Source: an uncultured Fluviicola sp.
GTDB taxonomy: Bacteria; Bacteroidota; Bacteroidia; Flavobacteriales_D; Crocinitomicaceae
NCBI RefSeq assembly: GCF_902168135.1
Contig: NZ_CABHOL010000054.1
Location: forward strand, 140,932-204,931
DNA length: 64,000 bases
Direction of reading: 5' to 3'
The notes below the pieces were generated by a model, which saw nothing but the letters and a program-made list of their open reading frames with translations, ran no database searches and was not told the origin of the DNA. A program made the translations under genes and the position numbers. Below, one piece after another: positions 17,976 through 26,300 of this stretch; position 1 is the first letter of the stretch; every line of letters starts with the position of its first letter.

Positions 17976-19556
17976 ATGAAAAAACTCTTGTTTGTACTTT
18001 GTATCGGGCTTGTTTTCGCTTCTTGTAAGAAACGCGAGAAAGCAATTTGGGATACGGATTGGCAGGTTCCGCTTGTTCACGACAGCCTAACCTTATCCGA
18101 TTTGGTAGCTGATTCGCTTTTAACCGTTGTTGGAGGAAATTATGTCCTGGATATCAATTCCTCTTTGTTCGAATTCAAGTTGAGCGATTTTGTGGAACTT
18201 CCGGATACAACTATTGAGAATGATTTTCCGATTGCGTTGAATTTTGCGGCAGCACCCGGAACAAGTTTTACGAATGGTACTATAGAAGAGCACCCGATGA
18301 ATATCGGTGATGTGCAGCTAAAAAGAATCCGTGTTAAAGGCGGCGGAATTGAACTCAAAGTATTTAATCCGATAGCTACCAAAACTTTTTTTACGATCAA
18401 ATTACCGGGTGTAACCAAAAACGGGGTTGTATTAACTCAACATTTTGAGGCTCCTGCCGGAACACAAAGTAACCCGGGGGTGGTTACCGGATTGGTTGAC
18501 TTGAGCGGTTATGAACTGGACCTGACGGGTCAGGACGGGCTTTCATATAACAGGCTTCAGTCTTTGCTGACCGTTACTTCTGATCCAAACGGACCTACGG
18601 TAAATGTGACTACTTCGGATATCATCAGGTTTAAATTCTCCATGAAAGATGTCCAATTGGCATATGCCCGGGGTTATTTCGGAAGTGAATTGGTTTCTGA
18701 TACGGTATATGCGAATATCGATGCAATGAACAACATTTCGGACGGGATCCTGGATGTGGACGCCATGACTTTTGACCTGGCAATTGAAAACGGATTAAAA
18801 GTAACCGGAAAATTCAAGATCAACTCCCTTAAAAACATCAATGCTTCAGGTAATGCGGTTTCTTTAAACCACCCGAATATCGGTACATGGAATACAATCA
18901 ATGCGGCAACAGGTTCCAGTGAGAACTCAATTGCTCCCAGCTACACAACGTTGAATTTTACCCCCGGCAACAGCAATTTTGAACAGTTTATAGAAAATCA
19001 TGGTTCAAAAAACGAATTGAGCTTTCAATTGCAGATGAATCCCTGGGGAAATGTCTCCGGGGGGTGGGATGAAATTTATGATTCGCATCCGCTTCGTGTG
19101 AAACTGAACGGAATGTTCCCGTTGAATGTAGGTCTTTCAGACCTGATCTTCCAGGATACATTTGATCTTAGTTTGATGAATGATCCCGCTAAAACAAATG
19201 TGAAATCGGGCCAGATTTGGGTTAACGCGATGAATGCTTTCCCGTTTGAAGGAAGTTTACAGCTTTACCTGCTGGATGCAAATTACCAGACAATCGCAGT
19301 TGTTTCGGGAACAAGCAACATTCAATCCAGTGTTTTTGGTTCGGTGATCAACGGAATCATGCAAAAGAAAAGTGAAGTCTTTTTCCCGGTTTCGGAATCC
19401 GTTTGTGACAACATCGGAGCTGTTAAACACTGCATGATCAAATTGAAACTGAATACCTACGATGCTAACGGAGCAAATGTACAAGTGCCGATTCCGGCAA
19501 ATGCATTCTTCAAGTTTAAATTGGGAGCGAATCTAACCGTTGAAAACCACCTGTAA
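17976..19556 (+). CDS. Large lipoprotein of unknown function
   Basis: The start at 17976 (ATG) gives a 526-residue protein with a lipoprotein signal peptide (MKKLLFVLCIGLVFASC, Cys17 followed by KKREK). An in-frame ATG at 17889 would lie inside the thiolase gene and would bury the signal sequence, so it is rejected. The body is beta-rich, with no enzyme motif recognised (GSKNELSFQLQMNPWG and an extended SLQLYLLDANYQTI segment). It overlaps the next gene by one base (TAATG), which indicates translational coupling with an outer-membrane barrel and a T9SS cargo. A role as lipoprotein partner of the barrel is inferred from order only. Confidence 0.75.
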   Translation: MKKLLFVLCIGLVFASCKKREKAIWDTDWQVPLVHDSLTLSDLVADSLLTVVGGNYVLDINSSLFEFKLSDFVELPDTTIENDFPIALNFAAAPGTSFTNGTIEEHPMNIGDVQLKRIRVKGGGIELKVFNPIATKTFFTIKLPGVTKNGVVLTQHFEAPAGTQSNPGVVTGLVDLSGYELDLTGQDGLSYNRLQSLLTVTSDPNGPTVNVTTSDIIRFKFSMKDVQLAYARGYFGSELVSDTVYANIDAMNNISDGILDVDAMTFDLAIENGLKVTGKFKINSLKNINASGNAVSLNHPNIGTWNTINAATGSSENSIAPSYTTLNFTPGNSNFEQFIENHGSKNELSFQLQMNPWGNVSGGWDEIYDSHPLRVKLNGMFPLNVGLSDLIFQDTFDLSLMNDPAKTNVKSGQIWVNAMNAFPFEGSLQLYLLDANYQTIAVVSGTSNIQSSVFGSVINGIMQKKSEVFFPVSESVCDNIGAVKHCMIKLKLNTYDANGANVQVPIPANAFFKFKLGANLTVENHL

Positions 19557-20785
19557 TGAAGAAACTACTTTTTGGACTGACGACTTTTCTTTTAACAGGT
19601 AATTCCTTGTTCGGTCAATCAACTTTCCCGGTTTTCAGAGATAGCCTTTTAACAAAAAACCGACTCTTGATCAACGGAAATTTAGACCTTACAGGAACTT
19701 CCATGCGGAAAGAATTCGTAAATACACTTGCTTTCGGTGGTTATATCGATTCGGAAATGAAAGACCGGACTATGAAGTCGACCAGGGGGAATAACCGTTT
19801 TGGGGTTTTCGGATCGGGAGAAATCACTTATGTTTCCGGAGCTTCGGACTTATTTAAATCCGGAAAATATTCCTGGCTGGTAAAAGCAGGTTATTACGCT
19901 ATTGGAAATATCAATTATACCAAAGATGCTTTCAAAATGACCTTCTATGGGAATAGTTACCTGGGGGCAGACACCGCAACCCTAACCGGAACGCGTATTT
20001 CGGGGATGCAGTTCCAGAAAGCAGGTTTTGGGTTCTATCACAAGAAAACAGGAAGCTCTTTGACTTTGAACGCGATCAATGTTCAAAATCAATTCGGCGG
20101 ATATATCCGGAAAGGAGAATTCTCTCAGGACCCGAACATGGATTCGATTAGTCTTCATTTGAACGGGGATGTGAGGTATTCATCCGGGAAACAATTTAGC
20201 AAAGGGATTGGGTTTGCAGTTGATTTTGATTTCTACCTGAAAGTTCCCTGGTTGAAAGATTCGGCCACTTTCCAGTTTACAGTACAGAACCTGGGAGCGG
20301 CATATATGTTCGAACCGCAAACCAGTTATTTACCGGACTCAACTTACCGGTACAGCGGGTTCACCTTCGACCAGATCAAGAACAACGGAAATTTGTTCGG
20401 AGATGATTTCTCCCTGCTGGATTCCCTGAATGTAGAAAAGAAATCAGTGAAACGCTGGGTGATGGTGCCTGCTTACATCCAGGTCATGAAATTGGTAGAT
20501 GTATCATCAGCTAAAAAATTGCAAAGCTTCTTTGGGATCCGTTTTTACCCTACAATTGGTATTGTACCGACAGGGTTTGCAGGATTATTCTATCGCTTTG
20601 TACCGCGTGTTTCAGCATCCGCAAATATTGCCTTCGGAGGTTCTTCAACAGTTCGCGGAGGTCTGATGCTGGGGTATCACGGGGATAAAGTAGGTATTCA
20701 GTTAGGTACGGACGACATCTATGGTTTGGTGTCTAAAAAAGGATTTGGTCAATCAGCAGTAATTCGTTTGTCATGGTTATTCTAA
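19556..20785 (+). CDS. Probable outer-membrane beta-barrel protein (DUF5723-like)
   Basis: This 409-residue protein has a signal peptide (MKKLLFGLTTFLLTGNSLFGQ). It then shows alternating amphipathic strands rich in Gly, Tyr and Phe, and ends in an aromatic residue (AVIRLSWLF), the usual C-terminal beta-signal of outer-membrane barrels. The sequence resembles the DUF5723 group of Bacteroidota outer-membrane proteins, a resemblance judged by eye. It is the middle gene of a coupled triplet, with one base of overlap with the lipoprotein gene before it and 13 with the T9SS cargo gene after it. Confidence 0.7.
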   Translation: MKKLLFGLTTFLLTGNSLFGQSTFPVFRDSLLTKNRLLINGNLDLTGTSMRKEFVNTLAFGGYIDSEMKDRTMKSTRGNNRFGVFGSGEITYVSGASDLFKSGKYSWLVKAGYYAIGNINYTKDAFKMTFYGNSYLGADTATLTGTRISGMQFQKAGFGFYHKKTGSSLTLNAINVQNQFGGYIRKGEFSQDPNMDSISLHLNGDVRYSSGKQFSKGIGFAVDFDFYLKVPWLKDSATFQFTVQNLGAAYMFEPQTSYLPDSTYRYSGFTFDQIKNNGNLFGDDFSLLDSLNVEKKSVKRWVMVPAYIQVMKLVDVSSAKKLQSFFGIRFYPTIGIVPTGFAGLFYRFVPRVSASANIAFGGSSTVRGGLMLGYHGDKVGIQLGTDDIYGLVSKKGFGQSAVIRLSWLF

Positions 20786-22239
20786 GATATATTATCGCCT
20801 CATGTTTGCTTGTTTTCACTTTCGGATCGAGAGCACAGATAGCATTTTACCATGTTTTTAGCGGAAGCGGGTACGATAAAGCTGAAGGTATTGCCGAGCT
20901 GCCCGACAGCAGTTACATTGTTACAGGTTCTTCTTCCAGTTTTGAGGATGCACCTTCGCAGGCTTTTTTAATGAAACTGGATAAGTACGGTTTTCATGTT
21001 TGGTCGAAGCAATATGGAGGAACGGAGTTTGAAGAGGGAAGAAGAGTCCTTTTCGTTCCGAATTACGGGTATTACATCGTTGGAACATCTTCCAGTAACG
21101 GTACGAATGGTTTTGACGGTTATGTGGTGTTTACAGACCTTGCAGGCAATCAGCAATGGGAAAAATGGTACGATAACGGAGGCTGGGAACGTTTCCGAGA
21201 TGCCATCTTATTGCCGGATACGAGTATCGTAATGCTGGGGGAAACAGATGCCAATCCGGAGCAAACCCCGGATCAATACTTCGTTCGAATTGACAAGAAC
21301 GGGGATGAAATTTGGAATCACCAGCAGGGCGGGGTCGGAGTGGATTATTTCAATAAAGCCGTGATGATAACAGATACCACTTTTGCCGCTGTAGGAACGG
21401 GATACCTGGCGGATTCACTTAAATCGAAAGCTTATACCGGGTATTATCACATCAATGGTACATTGATATGGGATACTTTGACGGGAAGTAACGGGGAATA
21501 TATTCTGAACGACGTTCAATGGGTCTCCAACGAGGTTAAATGCGTAGGTGAAGCTACAAAGGTGGGCAAAACAGATTCCGACAATTACCACATATTCTTT
21601 ACACAGGATGGGAATTTTGTTTCACAGGATGATTTCTACATGCAGCATCCGAGCCGTTACACCGGATTCGTAAATTATACAGCACCTCCCGGCGACAGGT
21701 ATTTTGTTGTCACACAGGGCAATGATCCGCAGTATTCCTATGCAGGCGGAGAAGATTTTGTGATCAATTGCTATTACGCGGCATTTTTCTGGGCCGGCTA
21801 CGGATCAGGCTACAATGCCCTGGGACAAGACCAAATGAATGAAATTATTCAAACCGATGACGGTTATGCAGTATTGGTCGGATATCATTCCGATCCTGGT
21901 TTCAGTACCGGAGGAAGTTCCATGTTTATCGTGAAATTAGGGAACGACAATGATTTCCCCGCAAACACAGCCCCAACTATCTACAGCATTTTAAGTGTAG
22001 AAGATTTGGAAAATAATCCGGATATTGCTGTGTACCCGAATCCTTTTACAGAATCCATTCAAATCGAAAGTTCGGTGCCGTTTGAGTCTCTGGAGGTTTT
22101 TGATTTGACCGGTAAAAGTGTGTTTACTTCATCTTCCCAGATTTCTTCTATCGAAACAGCTTCCTGGGAGAAGGGAACGTATATTATCCGCTGTCAATCA
22201 AACGGAGTTTGGCACTCGAAGAGGCTGGTAAAGTTATAA
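20773..22239 (+). CDS. Secreted T9SS type A cargo with beta-propeller-like repeats
   Basis: The product has 488 residues with a signal peptide (about 1-22, ending SRAQ). The body resembles delta-60/SBBP-type propeller repeats (DSSYIVTGSSSSFEDAPSQA, YYIVGTSSSNGTNGFDGYVV, DGYAVLVGYHSD), in which each blade reports a value and returns to WxxxYGG. The C-terminal 75 residues are a type A T9SS sorting domain (VYPNPFTESIQIES ... SVFTSS ... KGTYIIRC ... KRLVKL). Its ATG lies inside the end of the barrel gene (13-base overlap). It probably travels through T9SS to the surface. Confidence 0.8.
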   Translation: MVILRYIIASCLLVFTFGSRAQIAFYHVFSGSGYDKAEGIAELPDSSYIVTGSSSSFEDAPSQAFLMKLDKYGFHVWSKQYGGTEFEEGRRVLFVPNYGYYIVGTSSSNGTNGFDGYVVFTDLAGNQQWEKWYDNGGWERFRDAILLPDTSIVMLGETDANPEQTPDQYFVRIDKNGDEIWNHQQGGVGVDYFNKAVMITDTTFAAVGTGYLADSLKSKAYTGYYHINGTLIWDTLTGSNGEYILNDVQWVSNEVKCVGEATKVGKTDSDNYHIFFTQDGNFVSQDDFYMQHPSRYTGFVNYTAPPGDRYFVVTQGNDPQYSYAGGEDFVINCYYAAFFWAGYGSGYNALGQDQMNEIIQTDDGYAVLVGYHSDPGFSTGGSSMFIVKLGNDNDFPANTAPTIYSILSVEDLENNPDIAVYPNPFTESIQIESSVPFESLEVFDLTGKSVFTSSSQISSIETASWEKGTYIIRCQSNGVWHSKRLVKL

Positions 22240-22262
22240 TAAGAAACTATTTTGAAACAAAA

Positions 22263-22287
22263 CCTTTCAATTCAGTGAATTCAAAGG
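22263..22287 (+). terminator. Hairpin behind the lipoprotein/barrel/cargo operon
   Basis: CCTTTCAATTCA (22263-22274) pairs with TGAATTCAAAGG (22276-22287), with one mismatch and a one-base centre. There is no clear T-run behind it, so intrinsic termination is uncertain. Confidence 0.4.
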
Positions 22288-22341
22288 GATATAAAAAACT
22301 GAAAATTTAGTTGTTAAAATAGTTTAAAAAAACTATCCACA

Positions 22342-22377
22342 TTTGAATGTGTATTTCTTTTTTTTGATTTATATTTG
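22342..22377 (+). promoter_or_regulatory. Putative promoter of the RHS toxin unit
   Basis: TATATTTG at 22370-22377 is an exact TAnnTTTG box. TTTG at 22342-22345 lies 24 bases upstream, slightly longer than the usual 17-23 spacing. No other comparable promoter was noticed ahead of the downstream genes up to 43.8 kb, so it could drive the whole unit. Confidence 0.4.
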
Positions 22378-22553
22378 ACTCGTAGTTACTGAGCCGACTT
22401 TTGCAAATTTCATTGAATTTCCACCCAAATCTTCAATCAAATTTAAAAGTGCGTTTTACAGAATTTCAATTGAATATCCATATTTGGATTAATTGTTATG
22501 TGAACTATTATGCACTGAAAGCACGGTTTTTAATGAAGTATTGAACTGCTAAA

Positions 22554-23306
22554 TTGAAAAAAGTGAAGTTAACCAGCTATTTGATGTTATTGATGCTTTT
22601 TGCTTTTAATAACATAAGCGCTCAAAGCGCTTTTCCGGTCATCTTGTCCAATCCGATGGATTATGATACCATCATTGAAACAGAGCCCAATTTTATCTGG
22701 CAGACCAATATAACTGCGCTTCAAACAGATCCGCGTTATTCGCAGCGTTATGTGCTTTGTGAATTGGAAGAAAACCAGTTGAAAGGAGAAGCAATCAGTG
22801 CCAATATCCCGATTTTAGTACTGGAAGACTATCAAAACACCATGTATTCGTATTCTTCCACAACTACACTGCTTGAACAGGGGCATACCTACGTTTGGCA
22901 GGTATCCATTCTTTTCAATAACCTGGTAGTGGACCAATCGGAGCCCTACCAGTTCACGATTTTGAAACCGAAAGAACCATCTCCTGTCTTTTACCCGGTT
23001 GCCTTTAAGAACGAAGGTCAGATGCTTTCAATTATCGACAACAAGATTGGTTTGGTAACGGACGAAACAGGATCACTGAACTTAAAAGTGAATATAACCA
23101 AAGCAGGAGCAATTGTTAGAACTGTTCACCTCAATGAATTATTAAACGGAGAGATGAAAACGGATGAGATGAGTGAATACAAAGGGACAAAACGCTTTTT
23201 CGTAATAAATCTAAAAGAGTTGGATTTGGAAAAGGGAACCTACAAAGTAAATTGGGCCCTGAAACCTAAAAGACAGTATACCTTTAATTTTACTATAGAA
23301 AAATGA
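22554..23306 (+). CDS. Secreted protein at the head of the RHS toxin unit, unknown function
   Basis: This 250-residue protein starts with TTG at 22554. A stop lies four codons upstream, and the next ATG would remove the positive charges of the signal peptide (MKKVKLTSYLMLLM ... NNISAQ). The mature part is beta-rich, with a fibronectin-like look (PNFIWQTN, GHTYVWQVSILFNN, SEPYQFTIL, then YKVNWALKPKRQYTFNF). No enzymatic motif is recognised. It is followed after 81 bases by the giant SpvB-like gene. A structural or chaperone role in the toxin system is inferred from position alone. Confidence 0.65.
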   Translation: MKKVKLTSYLMLLMLFAFNNISAQSAFPVILSNPMDYDTIIETEPNFIWQTNITALQTDPRYSQRYVLCELEENQLKGEAISANIPILVLEDYQNTMYSYSSTTTLLEQGHTYVWQVSILFNNLVVDQSEPYQFTILKPKEPSPVFYPVAFKNEGQMLSIIDNKIGLVTDETGSLNLKVNITKAGAIVRTVHLNELLNGEMKTDEMSEYKGTKRFFVINLKELDLEKGTYKVNWALKPKRQYTFNFTIEK

Positions 23307-23387
23307 ATCGTTTGACTAAAAGTCCCTTCCTTTTCATAGAATCTGAATTCTTAATTAAAAACGTACCAACCCTGAATCTTAAAAATT

Positions 23388-26300
23388 ATGAATAGAACTA
23401 CTCAATCTCAGGGAATCAGAAATAGAGCCTGGTTTTTACTGGCTATATTTACCTGGTCTACTTTACAACCGACTTTCAGTTATGCAGGCGGGCCTACACA
23501 GCCGGAAGCAGCAGCTTTTACCCCGGTTGGAGTTTCGGATATGGTTGATCCCTTTACCGGAGACTTCACTTACAATATTCCCTTGATGGATATCGAAGGA
23601 TATCCGATCAATATTGCCTACAATTCGGGGGTAACTATGGATCAGGATGCTTCCTGGGTTGGTTTGGGGTGGAACCTGAATGCCGGAGCAATTACCCGTG
23701 CCCTTCGCGGATTACCGGATGATTTCAATGGAGACCAGGTAACAAAAAAACTCAATACGAAACCCAATTTCAATATCAATATCGATGCTGGATTGGGGTT
23801 AGAGATTGTTGGATTCAGTATTCCGGAAGGCGGCGGAGGCGGCCTGAACCTGAGTGTGGGGATGGGATTCAATAATTACTCAGGATACAGCTCTAATGTA
23901 AGTATCGGCCCTTCTTTCGATTTTGGAAAATTCCTGGGAGGAAACCTAACTGCCGGATTTTCGTTATCCGGAAGTAGTGAAAACGGAGCTTCATTTTCAC
24001 CGAATGTGAGTTTGAGCTACAAGGAAAAAGTAAGTGAAGCACAGGATACGAAACGCACAGGAACAATTGGAACGGCTTTTAACTCTCGTGCAGGTTTGCA
24101 GCAAATAAGCTTTGGATTTAGTGTGTCAAAACTTTACTATAAAACCAAAACTTGGACTGCTGGAGGAGCGACTAGCACTTGGCGAGAAAGAAATCAGTTT
24201 GGAAAGGAAATTGGTGATGGGGGTTCAACAGCAAGTACGGGTGGTGCTTTCGACTTTGGGGTTGCTCAATACCTGCCGACTCCCCAGCACAGCAAATTTG
24301 GTGCCTCGGCTTCTTTTAGAATGAATGTTTCGGGATCAGTATTTGGTGTTGACGGACAAGGGAATATTGGTGTTTCATTGTCACGCTCCTGGATTCCTGC
24401 GGCTAATCAAACGATTAATCAGCCTTCTTACGGGTATTTATTCTCTCAAAATGGTTTAAGTTCTTCGGGTAATCAATTGGATTTTAACCGCGATAATGAT
24501 CAGTCATTTTCAAAATACAGCGTAAACCTTCCTTCTGCTTTTCAAACCTACGATCTATTCAATGTGATGGCTCAGGGTACAGGAGGTAGCTTCCGTCCGA
24601 TCCGTAACGACGTTGGTTATGTATACGATCCGTTTAGTTCTGCTTATGATATAGGTGCCAATGTGGGAGTGGAATTAGGGTTTGGGAACCTGACGGATAT
24701 CGGTGTGGATATAGACATTCCGATTACCAATACCACCAATGGTCCATGGTCTGATAATAATTCGGCATACAGTAGTTTGAGATTCAGAAGTGGCGGAGCA
24801 GGAAATATCGTTCCTAGTTTTTCTTTTATCGAAGCAAGTGAGAGCTCGGTAACACAGGATGATATGATGAATACCCAGTTTTATGGTCCGAACCCGGAAC
24901 GTTTGGTCCTTGCAGGAAGTGCCATGTCTCCGCGTATCAATAACAGTTTGAACCAGGGTGGATCCATAAAAACCATTTCGAAAAACAAGAAATCATTGCG
25001 GGATTATGCAAACAATCAACTGTATTTCCTAAGCAGAGGCGAAGTTCAGGCTAATCTGGGGGTCATCCCGTTTGTTTCCGGGAACTTATTTTCAGGGGCG
25101 CCGGCACATCACATCGGTGAAATTACCCAGCTTGGGCAGGATGGAAGAAGGTATGTTTTTGCAATGCCGGTATACAACCACTTCCAGGAAGATGTAACAT
25201 TTGCCTGTGGTGCGGGGCTGTACGGATCCGGGGGAATTAACTATGCAGAAAATCAGAGCGGTGTCATTACAGGAATATCAACAGCATCCGAGTCTTCCGG
25301 AGATGCTTCTCCCGGAAATGATAGGGGAATTGATCATTATTACAGCAGTACAAAAATGCCGGCCTATGCACATTCTTATATGCTTTCTGCGGTCTTGAGT
25401 GATGATTATGTGGATTCCGATGGAACTCCCGGACCCAGTAAAGACGACTTGGGATCCTATGTTGCATTCGATTATGAAACGGTTACCAGTCACGAATGGC
25501 GTACCCCGATACAAGCTGGAACGGCTTATCACAACGAAGGAATGCGTTCTGACAAATCAGATGATAAGGCAAGTTTTGTGCATGGGAAGAAAGATTTGAA
25601 GTATTTAAACATTGTAAGAACCAAAAACTATGTCGCTGTTTTTCAGACAGCACCACGTAAGGATGGTCGAAGTGCTGCCGGCAGAAACGGTGGATTAAAT
25701 ACTGCTGATGGTCAAAGTACCAGGTTTCTTAAAAGTATTACTTTGTATACTAAATCTGAGTACGATGCGCACTTTAGTGATTTAACACAGGCCACTCCAG
25801 TTCAAAAGGTTGAATTTGAGTATGATTACAGCTTGTGTAAGAATTATCCTGGTAATGATTTATCGTCGAGTACTGATCCATCTGCTCCAACTAACGAGGG
25901 TGGAAAATTGACGCTGAAGAAAATCAAATTCTCTTATCAGAACTCCCAAAAAATGAAATACAGGGATTATGAATTTGATTACGGATCCGGTTCAACAGAG
26001 AATCCGGACTACCATTTGAAAGGCTCTGATCGCTGGGGAACATACAAAAAACCGGTTACGGGAACAGAAACGGACATTACAACACCACTTAATAATTCGG
26101 ATTATCCCTATACGGATCAGAATAAAACAACGGCAGACGCAAATGCAGGTGCGTGGTCTTTAAGAAAGATACATTTACCTTCCGGTGGGCAGATCGAGGT
26201 TACCTACGAGGCGGATGATTATGCTTACGTCCAGCACAAGAAAGCTGCCCAGATGTTTAAAATTGCCGGAATTTACCTGGGACCTGGGAATACTCCCGGA

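Larger units (their letters stand above)
22240..22553. other. Intergenic region upstream of the RHS toxin unit
   Basis: This stretch of 314 bases holds no gene that can be supported. It carries a near-perfect hairpin (22263-22287) just behind the T9SS cargo gene, an AT-rich inverted repeat (ATAGTTT at 22319-22325 with AAACTAT at 22330-22336), and a putative promoter at 22342-22377. The transcript leader would be about 170 bases long. Confidence 0.6.
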
